Notes under the pieces: model-generated | Databases searched by the model: none | What the model saw: only the letters and a program-made list of their open reading frames with translations | Told to the model about the DNA's origin: nothing | Shown here: positions 40,947-49,150 of the stretch, piece after piece | How positions within the stretch are numbered: the stretch's first letter is position 1 | How the letters are laid out: every line of letters starts with the position of its first letter | NCBI GenBank assembly: GCA_902363835.1 | Contig: CABJBM010000031.1 | Coordinates: 1-64,000 of the forward strand | Direction of reading: 5' to 3' | Source: Lachnospiraceae bacterium | GTDB lineage: Bacteria > Bacillota > Clostridia > Lachnospirales > Lachnospiraceae | Length of the DNA: 64,000 nucleotides | Program-made: the position numbers and the translations under genes

Positions 40947-42377
40947 ATGACAGATAGATACCAAAGCCCGCTGTCTGAGCGCTATGCCAGCAAGGAAATG
41001 CAGTATATCTTTTCCCCGGACAGAAAATTCAAGACATGGAGAAAGCTGTGGGTTGCCCTGGCAGAAGTGGAAAAGGAATTGGGACTTCCCATTACAGAAG
41101 AGCAGATAGAGGAATTAAAGGCTCATCAGGATGAGATCAATTACGATGTGGCAATCCAGAGGGAAAAAGAGGTCCGCCACGATGTCATGTCTCATGTATA
41201 TGCATACGGCGTCCAGTGTCCAAAGGCCAAGGGCATTATCCATCTGGGAGCAACCTCCTGTTATGTGGGAGATAATACGGATCTTATTGTTATGAGGTCA
41301 GCCCTGAAACTGGTCCGCAGGAAGCTCATCAATGTGATTGATGAACTGGCTGAATTTGCCGACGCATATAAGGATCTGCCCACTCTGGCTTTCACCCATT
41401 TCCAGCCCGCCCAGCCTACAACAGTGGGAAAAAGAGCGACTCTCTGGCTTCATGATCTGACCATGGATTTAGAAGACTTAGACTATATCATCGGTTCCAT
41501 TCAGCTTCTTGGCTCCAAGGGAACCACTGGGACACAGGCCAGCTTTCTGGAACTGTTTGACGGGGATATGGACAAGGTGAGAAGAGCGGATGCCATGATT
41601 GCGAAAAAGCTGGAATTTTCCGGTTGTTATCCGGTTTCCGGCCAGACCTATTCCAGAAAGGTGGACAGCCGTGTGGTCAACGTTCTGGCAGGAATTGCCC
41701 AAAGCGCCCACAAGTTTTCCAATGACATCCGCCTTCTTCAGCATTTAAAAGAAGTGGAAGAGCCTTTTGAAAAAAGCCAGATCGGTTCCTCTGCCATGGC
41801 TTACAAGCGCAATCCAATGAGAAGCGAACGAATGGCTTCCCTGTCCAATTATGTTATGGCAGATGTGATGAACCCCATGCTGGTTTCTTCCACCCAATGG
41901 TTTGAGAGAACCCTTGATGATTCCGCCAATAAACGCTTAAGCATTCCGGAAGGCTTTCTGGCAGTTGACGGAATTTTGGATCTTTACTTAAATGTTGTGG
42001 ATGGACTTGTGGTATATCCAAAGGTCATTGAGAAGCACATGATGGCCGAGCTTCCCTTCATGGCTACGGAAAACATCATGATGGATGCGGTAAAGGCAGG
42101 CGGAGACAGACAGGAGCTTCATGAGCGGATCAGGGAGTTGTCCATGGAGGCAGGCCGCAATGTAAAGGTCAATGGTCTTGACAACAATTTGCTGGAGCTG
42201 ATTGCAGCAGATCCATCCTTTAACCTTTCCCTGGAGGATTTAAAGAAGAGCATGGATCCCAAACGATATGTGGGCTGTGCTCCTGCTCAGGTGACCGCTT
42301 ATCTGGAAGAGGTGGTAAAGCCTCTTCTTGATGAAAACAGGGAGTATCTTGGGCTGAAAGCAGAGATTCACGTATAG
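40947..42377 (+). CDS. purB: Adenylosuccinate lyase, 476 aa
   Basis: PurB splits fumarate from SAICAR and from adenylosuccinate. HDVMSHVYAYG and LGATSCYVGDNTDL are early active-site blocks. THFQPAQPTTVGKRA contains the general-acid His (about 154), and the fumarase-family signature SSAMAYKRNPMRSE lies at about 283-296. The ATG has AAGGAGG 12 nt upstream; an in-frame TTG three codons earlier is too close to that site. It is followed by a clear terminator. Confidence 0.95.
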   Translation: MTDRYQSPLSERYASKEMQYIFSPDRKFKTWRKLWVALAEVEKELGLPITEEQIEELKAHQDEINYDVAIQREKEVRHDVMSHVYAYGVQCPKAKGIIHLGATSCYVGDNTDLIVMRSALKLVRRKLINVIDELAEFADAYKDLPTLAFTHFQPAQPTTVGKRATLWLHDLTMDLEDLDYIIGSIQLLGSKGTTGTQASFLELFDGDMDKVRRADAMIAKKLEFSGCYPVSGQTYSRKVDSRVVNVLAGIAQSAHKFSNDIRLLQHLKEVEEPFEKSQIGSSAMAYKRNPMRSERMASLSNYVMADVMNPMLVSSTQWFERTLDDSANKRLSIPEGFLAVDGILDLYLNVVDGLVVYPKVIEKHMMAELPFMATENIMMDAVKAGGDRQELHERIRELSMEAGRNVKVNGLDNNLLELIAADPSFNLSLEDLKKSMDPKRYVGCAPAQVTAYLEEVVKPLLDENREYLGLKAEIHV

Positions 42378-42384
42378 AGAGCTT

Positions 42385-42426
42385 ACAGGCAGACGTCAGG
42401 GATTTTATGAAGTCTGCCTGTGTTTT
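42385..42426 (+). terminator. Terminator after purB
   Basis: ACAGGCAGAC and GTCTGCCTGT form a perfect 10-bp stem followed by GTTTTGTTT. Confidence 0.75.
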
Positions 42427-42454
42427 GTTTGATTTTTTATATCAGGAGGGATTC

Positions 42455-43348
42455 ATGAGCAGCAATTTGGAATATTACAAGGTGTTTTATTATGTGGCCC
42501 AGTTTGGGAGCATTACCCTGGCAGCGGAGAAGCTGTGCATTTCCCAGCCGGCTGTAAGCCAGGCGGTAAGGCAGCTGGAAAGATCCCTGGACAGCCAGCT
42601 TTTTCTTCGGACTTCCAAAGGAGTCCGGCTGACCCGGGAAGGAGAATTTTTTTACGGATATGTAAAATCAGGTTTAGAAAACATCTGGCATGGGGAAAGT
42701 ATGTTAAACAGGCTGAAGGATCTGGATACGGGCGAGGTGCGGATCGGAGCCAGCGATATGACCCTTCAGTTTTATCTGCTGCCTTATCTGGAGAAATTCC
42801 ATGAGCTGTATCCTGGTATTAAGGTGAGGGTTTCCAATGGGCCTACTCCTGAGACTCTTGGGTATTTATACGATGGCAAAATCGATTTCGGGGTGGTCAG
42901 CACTCCCTTTGAAGCAAAGAGCCAGGTCATGCGCACCGATGTAAAGGAAATCAGGAATGTGTTTGTGGCAGGGGATAAGTTCCGTTATTTAAAGGATCAG
43001 GAGCTGGATTATGAGATTTTAAAGGAACTGCCCTGCATTTTTCTGGAAAAGAACACCAGCACCAGAACCTTTATGGATGACTGTCTAGCAGGCCACGGCA
43101 TGGCGGTGGAACCGGAATTTGAACTTTCCACCAGTGATATGATCGTTCAGTTTGCCATGCGGAATCTGGGAATAGGCTGCGTGATGTCAGGGTTTGCGCA
43201 GATGGAACTGGAAAAGGGAAATCTTGTGGAATTAAAGTTTAAGGATGAAATGCCGAAACGCCATTTTACCATTGTAACTGACAGCAAAACACCGGTATCT
43301 CCTGCCGGAAAGCGCCTCTTGCAGCTGATGACAGATGATATAATTTAA
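42455..43348 (+). CDS. LysR-family transcriptional regulator, 297 aa
   Basis: The N-terminal winged helix-turn-helix (about 3-65) reads YYKVFYYVAQFGSITLAAEKLCISQPAVSQAVRQLERSL, followed by LFLRTSKGVRLTREG. The effector domain (about 90-290) contains GEVRIGASDMTLQFYLLPYLEKF and IGCVMSGFAQ. CAGGAGG precedes the ATG; the upstream extension overlaps the purB terminator. The effector is unknown. Its place between purB and purA hints at a link with purine supply, but this may be chance. Confidence 0.9.
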   Translation: MSSNLEYYKVFYYVAQFGSITLAAEKLCISQPAVSQAVRQLERSLDSQLFLRTSKGVRLTREGEFFYGYVKSGLENIWHGESMLNRLKDLDTGEVRIGASDMTLQFYLLPYLEKFHELYPGIKVRVSNGPTPETLGYLYDGKIDFGVVSTPFEAKSQVMRTDVKEIRNVFVAGDKFRYLKDQELDYEILKELPCIFLEKNTSTRTFMDDCLAGHGMAVEPEFELSTSDMIVQFAMRNLGIGCVMSGFAQMELEKGNLVELKFKDEMPKRHFTIVTDSKTPVSPAGKRLLQLMTDDII

Positions 43349-43376
43349 ACTTATGTCAAACATAAATAATATTGAC

Positions 43377-43405
43377 TTTACTTATGGAGTTCCCTGCGCT
43401 ATCAT
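43377..43405 (+). promoter_or_regulatory. Candidate promoter of purA
   Basis: TTTACT and TATCAT are spaced by 17 bp, 44 nt upstream of the purA ATG. Confidence 0.5.
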
Positions 43406-43449
43406 AGGTAAGTAAAAGGTATTTTTTCACTCGAAGGAGGAACAATCAA

Positions 43450-44727
43450 ATGGTAAGAGCAATCGTAGGCGCCAACTGGGGCGACGAAGGAAAAGGCAAG
43501 ATCACGGATATGCTGGCAAAGGAATCGGATATTATCATCCGGTATCAGGGAGGCAGCAATGCCGGGCACACGATCATTAACAATTATGGCAAATTCGCCC
43601 TTCACCTTCTGCCTTCCGGTGTATTCTATAATCATACCACCAGCATCATCGGCAATGGTGTGGCATTAAACATCCCGTTTCTGGTAAAGGAAATTGAGGA
43701 GCTTGTAAGCAAGGGTGTTCCAAAGCCTGATGTTCTGGTTTCAGACCGCGCCCAGATCCTGATGCCGTACCACATTTTGTTTGACCAGTATGAGGAGGAG
43801 CGCCTTGGCAAAAAGTCTTTTGGCTCCACTAAATCAGGGATTGCTCCATTTTATTCAGATAAATATGCAAAGATCGGATTCCAGGTCAGCGAGCTTTTTG
43901 ATGAGGTAACTTTAAAGGAAAAGGTGGAACAGGTTTGTGAGACAAAGAATGTTTTAATGGAGCACCTTTATCACAAGCCGGCCATTAATCCTGAGGAGTT
44001 ATTTAAGACCCTTCTGGAATACCGGGAAATGGTGAGACCTTATGTATGTGATGTATCCAAATACCTTCATGAAGCCATTAAGGCAGGCAAGAACATTCTT
44101 TTGGAAGGTCAGCTTGGATCATTAAAGGATCCGGATCATGGAATTTATCCCATGGTTACGTCTTCCTCTACCCTTGCGGCATACGGTGCCATTGGCGCAG
44201 GCATTCCGCCTTATGAGATCAAGAACATCACCACCGTGGTAAAAGCTTATTCCAGCGCAGTAGGGGCAGGAGCCTTTGTCAGCGAGATATTCGGAGATGA
44301 AGCAGACGAGCTGAGACGGCGGGGAGGCGACGGCGGTGAGTACGGAGCAACTACCGGAAGGCCAAGACGTATGGGCTGGTTTGACGCAGTTGCATCCAGG
44401 TACGGCTGCCGGATTCAGGGATCCACAGAGGTTGCACTCACCGTTCTTGACGTGTTGGGATATCTTGATGAGCTTTGTATATGTGTGGGATATGAGATCG
44501 ACGGAAAGGTTACAAAGGATTTCCCAACTACCGTAGAGCTTAACAGAGCAAAACCGGTATACACCACCCTTCCGGGCTGGAAATGTGAGATCAGGGGAAT
44601 TAAGAATTACGAGGAGCTTCCGGAAAACTGCAGGAATTATATTGAATTCATTGAAAAAGAAATAGAAACGCCAATTACCATGGTTTCCAACGGACCGGGA
44701 AGAGACGAAATCATTCACCGCAAATAA
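43450..44727 (+). CDS. purA: Adenylosuccinate synthetase, 425 aa
   Basis: PurA makes adenylosuccinate from IMP, aspartate and GTP. The GTP loop is IVGANWGDEGKGKITD (about 5-20) with the catalytic Asp, followed by GGSNAGHTI with the catalytic His. GSTKSGIAPFYSDK and EGQLGSLKDPDHGIYPMVTSSST are further signatures. CGAAGGAGG precedes the ATG. The length is typical, and a long terminator follows. Confidence 0.96.
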   Translation: MVRAIVGANWGDEGKGKITDMLAKESDIIIRYQGGSNAGHTIINNYGKFALHLLPSGVFYNHTTSIIGNGVALNIPFLVKEIEELVSKGVPKPDVLVSDRAQILMPYHILFDQYEEERLGKKSFGSTKSGIAPFYSDKYAKIGFQVSELFDEVTLKEKVEQVCETKNVLMEHLYHKPAINPEELFKTLLEYREMVRPYVCDVSKYLHEAIKAGKNILLEGQLGSLKDPDHGIYPMVTSSSTLAAYGAIGAGIPPYEIKNITTVVKAYSSAVGAGAFVSEIFGDEADELRRRGGDGGEYGATTGRPRRMGWFDAVASRYGCRIQGSTEVALTVLDVLGYLDELCICVGYEIDGKVTKDFPTTVELNRAKPVYTTLPGWKCEIRGIKNYEELPENCRNYIEFIEKEIETPITMVSNGPGRDEIIHRK

Positions 44728-44743
44728 ATCAGACGGAATAAAT

Positions 44744-44797
44744 AAAACGGAGAACAGAAAAAAGCAAGAGCTTTTTCATTGTTCTCCGTTTTTTATT
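44744..44797. terminator. Bidirectional terminator after purA
   Basis: AAAACGGAGAACA and TGTTCTCCGTTTT pair, with an inner AAAAAGC/GCTTTTT hairpin and T-runs. It also ends the minus-strand small membrane protein gene. Confidence 0.8.
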
Positions 44798-45023
44798 TTT
44801 TGCTTTTTCCGGAAAGATCCGGATCAGTCTTATCCGGCCTGATCACCCGGGCTACCAGCTGGGCGGCATAGAGAAGGATGGGAATTACAACGGAAGAAAA
44901 AATAGCGGCCATGAGCCAGTTTTTAGATTCCGGACTATGGGAAAATGCGGATATAAGGGCTATAACATACATGGCCAGAATAAAAACAACTCCAACCACG
45001 GCCAGGAGACGCTTCCATCTCAC
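44793..45023 (-). CDS. Small two-helix membrane protein, 76 aa
   Basis: The sequence has helices at about 5-26 (LLAVVGVVFILAMYVIALISAF) and 37-60 (WLMAAIFSSVVIPILLYAAQLVARVI), with a basic and polar C-terminus. The start is GTG, placed 6 nt after GAGGTGA; a GTG three codons earlier lies within that site. I know of no function. An 18-bp sequence, AGAGCTTTTTCATTGTTC, stands on each side of it (44767-44784 and 45094-45111). Confidence 0.7.
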   Translation of the reverse strand: MRWKRLLAVVGVVFILAMYVIALISAFSHSPESKNWLMAAIFSSVVIPILLYAAQLVARVIRPDKTDPDLSGKSKK

Positions 45024-45207
45024 AGGAATCACCTCGCTTTCTCATCGTGCTTATTTTTTATTATTATAGCCTATAAAAGGGAAAATAGAAAGAAGAGCTT
45101 TTTCATTGTTCATAAAAACTTTAAATTTGAAACCTGTACTTTTCAGGTGAAATATAGTAATATTTTAATTATAAAAAAATGGAAAGCCTGGAAGGAGTGC
45201 AAAGCTC

Positions 45208-46269
45208 TTGAGGAAACGATGGATAGCGGCGGCAAGTATCATTCTTGCCATGGGAAGCATGATAACTTCCATGGCAGCGGAAGAGAAGATACCGGAAGAA
45301 AGTGAAAGCCGGCAGGCGGCAGTATGGGACTGGCAGTGGAAAGAGGAGCCAGACGGCTGGAAATACGTCAATGCCGCAGGAGATTTCAGGAAGAATTGCT
45401 GGGAAGAGATTAACGGATACTGGTATTACTTTGACCATAACGGATATATGGCTTCTGATTGGACCAGGATCAGCGGGATGAACTATTGTTTTTCCGAAAC
45501 CGGAGAGCTGGAGCTTGGCTGGTGTTATAATGATGAGGAAGAAAAATGGCATTATTATAAGGAAGACGGTACGGCCCAGAAAGGCTGGTATCAGGATACA
45601 AACGGAAGCTGGTACTGGTTTTCCACAAGAGGAGAGATGGCAGCCTCAGGCTACAAGACCATATCAGGAAAACGGTATTATTTCTTTGACAATGGTCAGC
45701 TGGCAGCCAATCAGTATGTAGGCTTATTCTATATGGATGAAAACGGCCAGAGAAACAAGGACTTTGATATCACCATTGATGGAAAGAAAACTTCTGCTTC
45801 CGTGTCTTCTGAAGTGAAAGACGCCTTTACGGAAGCCACCAAGAACATTCCAAGGGATTGGATCAAAAAGTTTATTGATCAGGGGTGGGAAATTATCTAT
45901 TATCCGGAAAAACGGTATTTTTCTGCACCAATGACGGAAAGCGGAATTTACTACGTGTGTCATAAACTGGATACCAATTATAAAAAAATCAAAATATGCC
46001 AGCCGGATAACCTGGCAGAGGCTTTGGGGGAATATATCGGTTATGTCTCCGGCTGCTACGGCAGTTCCAGCCAGGATGCAACGGATCTGATGATGAGCAG
46101 GGATTCGGTGGAGGATTTTGTGTACATACCGGATTATTTTTCTGATGACATGAAGTTTTATTTTGGAAAACTGGTGGCAGCCTATGTGGGAAGCACTTAT
46201 ACCAGAGATGAAATGGAAGAGGCAGCGCCTCAGGTAACTGAGATTTTAAAAAGAATATTGTACGTCTGA
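45208..46269 (+). CDS. Secreted wall-binding protein with degenerate metalloprotease-like domain, 353 aa
   Basis: A signal peptide (cleavage near SMAAEE, about 24) is followed by four to five choline/glucan-binding-type repeats (about 50-175): GYWYYFDHNGYMAS, KWHYYKEDGTAQKGW, SWYWFSTRGEMAASG, RYYFFDNGQLAAN. The C-terminal part (about 190-353) resembles the lethal-factor-like protease fold of Clostridia. Where HELGHYIDYV would be expected it reads EALGEYIGYV, so the zinc ligands are absent, and SSSQDATDL and DYFSDDMKFYFGKLVAAYV follow in the usual order. Start TTG, 9 nt after AAGGAG. Likely a surface protein; the fold assignment is by eye. Confidence 0.75.
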   Translation: MRKRWIAAASIILAMGSMITSMAAEEKIPEESESRQAAVWDWQWKEEPDGWKYVNAAGDFRKNCWEEINGYWYYFDHNGYMASDWTRISGMNYCFSETGELELGWCYNDEEEKWHYYKEDGTAQKGWYQDTNGSWYWFSTRGEMAASGYKTISGKRYYFFDNGQLAANQYVGLFYMDENGQRNKDFDITIDGKKTSASVSSEVKDAFTEATKNIPRDWIKKFIDQGWEIIYYPEKRYFSAPMTESGIYYVCHKLDTNYKKIKICQPDNLAEALGEYIGYVSGCYGSSSQDATDLMMSRDSVEDFVYIPDYFSDDMKFYFGKLVAAYVGSTYTRDEMEEAAPQVTEILKRILYV

Positions 46270-46285
46270 TGAGGCGGATGAAGAA

Positions 46286-46317
46286 AATGGAAAGCGGTCC
46301 AAAGACAGCTTTCCATT
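46286..46317. terminator. Convergent terminator between wall-binding and ABC-F genes
   Basis: AATGGAAAGC and GCTTTCCATT form a 10-bp stem, with A-rich and T-rich flanks on both strands. Confidence 0.7.
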
Positions 46318-46327
46318 ATTTTCATCC

Positions 46328-48241
46328 TCATTCAGCCAGCTCTTCCCACAGCTCATAAAGTTCTTCCAGACGCAGCCTGATGGCCTCCTTTTCGTTATTA
46401 AGCTCCATCAGCTTTGAGACGTCCGTAAAAATTTCTTCTTTTCCCAGGGCTTCGTCAATTTCCCCATCCCTGATTTCTAATTGATGGATTTCATCCTCTG
46501 TTTTCTTTAGCTCATTCTGGCGCTTGCGAAGACGGGCCTGTTCTTCCTTCTGGGCTTTCCAGTCCAGCTTTGTCTCCGACACTTCTTCCTGGGAAACAGC
46601 TTTTACAGTGGCCGGGGCCGCGTATAAATTCATCATGACTTCTTTCTTTTCCAGATAATAGTCGTAATTTCCGATATAATTGACCAGGGTCTGATTGGTC
46701 AGATCCAGGATTCTGGTAGCAGTTTTATTGATGAAATAACGGTCATGAGACACGTACAGAATGGTTCCCGTATAATTGACCAGGGCATCCTCTAAAATTT
46801 CTTTTGAGGTAATATCCAGATGGTTGGTAGGCTCGTCCAGAATGAGGAAGTTGGCTTCGGAAAGCATGAGCTTTGCTAAGGATACCCGGCCCCGTTCCCC
46901 GCCGCTTAAATCCTTTACCCGTTTAAACACATCGTCTCCGGTAAATAAAAAGGCAGCCAGGATGTTCCTGATCTGGGTGTTGTTCATGGAAGGATAAGTA
47001 TCCTGCAGTTCGTCGAACAGCATTTTTTCCATGTGAAGCACCTGGTGCTCCTGGTCATAATAGCCGATATGTACCTTGGAGCCCAGGGAGATTTCTCCTT
47101 TGTCCGGTTCTAGAATACCGTTTAATATTTTAAGCATGGTAGTTTTTCCGGTCCCGTTGCCGCCGATGATGGCTACCCGCTCCCCGCGTTTGACTTCAAA
47201 ATTAATGTCATCAAAAAGCAGGTTTTGCTGAAAAGCTTTTTTAAGCCCTCTGACGGTGAGAACATCATTTCCGCTGATGATATTAGGCTCCAGACGGATC
47301 CGCATCTCATCATTTATTTCCGACGGTTTTTCCAGAACTTCAATCTTTTCCAACATCTTTTCCCGGCTTTCCGCCCGTTTGATGGATTTTTCCCGGTTAA
47401 AGGATTTTAATTTGGCAATGACCTCTTCCTGGTGCTTGATTTCCTGCTGCTGGTTTAAATATGCTTTCATTTTGGCTTCCCGGATCATGGCCCGCTTTCC
47501 GCTGTAATCCGTATAATTTCCCTGATATACGGTCATAAGGCCGTTATCCAGTTCAATGATCTTTGTGACCACCCGGTCCAGGAAATAGCGGTCATGGGCC
47601 ACGATGATAACACTGCCGTCGTAATTGAGCAGATATCCTTCCAGCCAGGCAATGGATTCCATATCCAGGTGGTTGGTAGGCTCGTCAAGAAGGATGATAT
47701 CCGGCTTGGTGAGGAGAAGCCGGCCTAAGGATACCCTGGTCTTCTGGCCTCCGGATAATGCTGTGACAGGCTTATGAAATTCCTCTTCCGTAAATCCCAG
47801 GCCTTTTAACACTCCTGTTACTTCACTTTCATAGGCATAGCCGTTTATCAGCTCAAATTCGTGATTTAACCGGCTATAGGCGGTGAGCATGGCTTCCAGT
47901 TCTTCTCCGGTGGAATGCTTCATTTCCACTTCAAGCCGGCGGATCCTTGCTTCCATTTCCATGATAGGCCGCTTGGTTTCCAGAACCTCCTCGTAAACGG
48001 TTCGGTCTCCGGAAAGATCCTGGTGCTGCGCCAGGTAACCGATGGATTTTCCCTTGGAAACCACCACTTCTCCTTCATCGGCAGAAAGCTCTCCGATAAT
48101 GATTTTTAACAGCGTGGATTTTCCTGCGCCGTTGATTCCTACAATGGCGGCTTTTTCACGGTCTTCTATATGAAAGGAAGCGTGTTTGATCACCTCATTG
48201 CTTCCAAATGCTTTGCTTATATTACTGCATGACAGTATCAT
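46328..48241 (-). CDS. ABC-F family ATPase (ribosome-associated), 637 aa
   Basis: This soluble protein has two ABC domains and no membrane part. Walker A motifs are GINGAGKST (about 37) and GGNGTGKTT (about 358). Signatures are LSGGQKTRV and LSGGERGRV, Walker B motifs ILLDEPTNHLD and LILDEPTNHLD. The charged linker between the domains (about 240-300) and C-terminal coiled coil (about 560-637) fit Uup/YdiF-like members that act at the ribosome. Whether it protects from an antibiotic cannot be told. GGAGG lies before the ATG; the upstream extension holds the promoter. Confidence 0.94.
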   Translation of the reverse strand: MILSCSNISKAFGSNEVIKHASFHIEDREKAAIVGINGAGKSTLLKIIIGELSADEGEVVVSKGKSIGYLAQHQDLSGDRTVYEEVLETKRPIMEMEARIRRLEVEMKHSTGEELEAMLTAYSRLNHEFELINGYAYESEVTGVLKGLGFTEEEFHKPVTALSGGQKTRVSLGRLLLTKPDIILLDEPTNHLDMESIAWLEGYLLNYDGSVIIVAHDRYFLDRVVTKIIELDNGLMTVYQGNYTDYSGKRAMIREAKMKAYLNQQQEIKHQEEVIAKLKSFNREKSIKRAESREKMLEKIEVLEKPSEINDEMRIRLEPNIISGNDVLTVRGLKKAFQQNLLFDDINFEVKRGERVAIIGGNGTGKTTMLKILNGILEPDKGEISLGSKVHIGYYDQEHQVLHMEKMLFDELQDTYPSMNNTQIRNILAAFLFTGDDVFKRVKDLSGGERGRVSLAKLMLSEANFLILDEPTNHLDITSKEILEDALVNYTGTILYVSHDRYFINKTATRILDLTNQTLVNYIGNYDYYLEKKEVMMNLYAAPATVKAVSQEEVSETKLDWKAQKEEQARLRKRQNELKKTEDEIHQLEIRDGEIDEALGKEEIFTDVSKLMELNNEKEAIRLRLEELYELWEELAE

Positions 48242-48281
48242 GTTTCTCTTTCCTCCTGAATGAATGTAAAACAATAGAACT

Positions 48282-48310
48282 AGTATAATATAGGTCCTTT
48301 CTTTTTTCAA
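48282..48310 (-). promoter_or_regulatory. SigA-type promoter of the ABC-F gene
   Basis: On the minus strand TTGAAA and TATACT are spaced by 17 bp, about 40 nt before the ATG. Confidence 0.75.
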
Positions 48311-48331
48311 GGATACAATCACAAAACCTGT

Positions 48332-48360
48332 TTGACATTATTTTGTCATGCAGTTATAAT
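48332..48360 (+). promoter_or_regulatory. Consensus SigA promoter of rex
   Basis: TTGACA and TATAAT, both perfect, are spaced by 17 bp. An inverted repeat TGACA-N6-TGTCA covers the -35 box and may bind a regulator; it does not match the usual Rex site (TTGTTAA-N4-TTAACAA). Confidence 0.85.
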
Positions 48361-48397
48361 AATATTAGTTTGATTCTAAGTTAAAGAAGGTGAAGAA

Positions 48398-49054
48398 GTG
48401 TCAGAGAAAGAAATTTCCAAAGCAGTGATTACCAGGCTTCCGAGATATTACCGGTATCTGGGCGAGTTATTGGAAGATGGAGTAGAACGCATTTCCTCCA
48501 ATGAGTTAAGTAACCGAATGAAAGTGACCGCTTCCCAAATCCGCCAGGATTTAAATAACTTCGGTGGATTCGGTCAACAGGGTTACGGTTATAATGTAAA
48601 ATATTTATATGCAGAGATCGGGAAGATACTGGGAATAGACAGGCAGCATAATATCGTTATCATTGGCGCTGGAAATTTAGGACAGGCAATTGCCAATTAT
48701 GCGAATTTTGAAAAACGGGGCTTTCTTATTAAAGGAATGTTTGATATCAATCCGCGCCTGATTGGCCTTGTGGTCCGTGGGATTGAGATCCGCAGTGTAG
48801 ATGATCTGGAGCAGTTCGTAAAGGACAATGATGTTCAGATTGCGGCTCTGACCATTCCGAAGACAAAAGCACCGGAGATTGCAGACCGCCTTGTAAAGGC
48901 AGGGATCAAGGCGATTTGGAATTTTGCCCATACGGACTTAAACGTACCCGAGGATGTGGTCGTGGAAAATGTCCATCTGTCGGAAAGTCTCATGCGGCTG
49001 TCTTACCGGGTCTGCAGCATGCAGGATAATACCGAGGAAGAAAAGAACAAGTAA
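48398..49054 (+). CDS. rex: Redox-sensing repressor Rex, 218 aa
   Basis: Rex senses the NADH/NAD+ ratio and represses fermentation and respiration genes. The N-terminal winged helix (about 8-85) includes RISSNELSNRMKVTASQIRQDLNNFG. The NADH-binding loop GAGNLGQAIANY lies at about 91-102, and NFAHTDLNVP is family-typical. Start GTG with AAGGTGAAG upstream, a good length for Rex. A hairpin terminator separates it from nnrDE. Confidence 0.95.
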   Translation: MSEKEISKAVITRLPRYYRYLGELLEDGVERISSNELSNRMKVTASQIRQDLNNFGGFGQQGYGYNVKYLYAEIGKILGIDRQHNIVIIGAGNLGQAIANYANFEKRGFLIKGMFDINPRLIGLVVRGIEIRSVDDLEQFVKDNDVQIAALTIPKTKAPEIADRLVKAGIKAIWNFAHTDLNVPEDVVVENVHLSESLMRLSYRVCSMQDNTEEEKNK

Positions 49055-49076
49055 GTTGAAAAAAGGGGTAACATGC

Positions 49077-49120
49077 CTGCCGGCAGGTGAAGGGGAAACT
49101 CTTCACTGCCGGTAGTTTTT
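49077..49120 (+). terminator. Terminator after rex
   Basis: CTGCCGGCAGGTGAAG pairs with CTTCACTGCCGGTAG with one bulged base, followed by TTTTT. Confidence 0.75.
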
Positions 49121-49150
49121 CTATAAAAAGGGATGAAAGGCGGGAGAAAT

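Noticed and set aside
48332..48360. Autoregulatory Rex box before rex
   Set aside because: The dyad TGACA-N6-TGTCA does not fit the TTGTTAA-N4-TTAACAA pattern.
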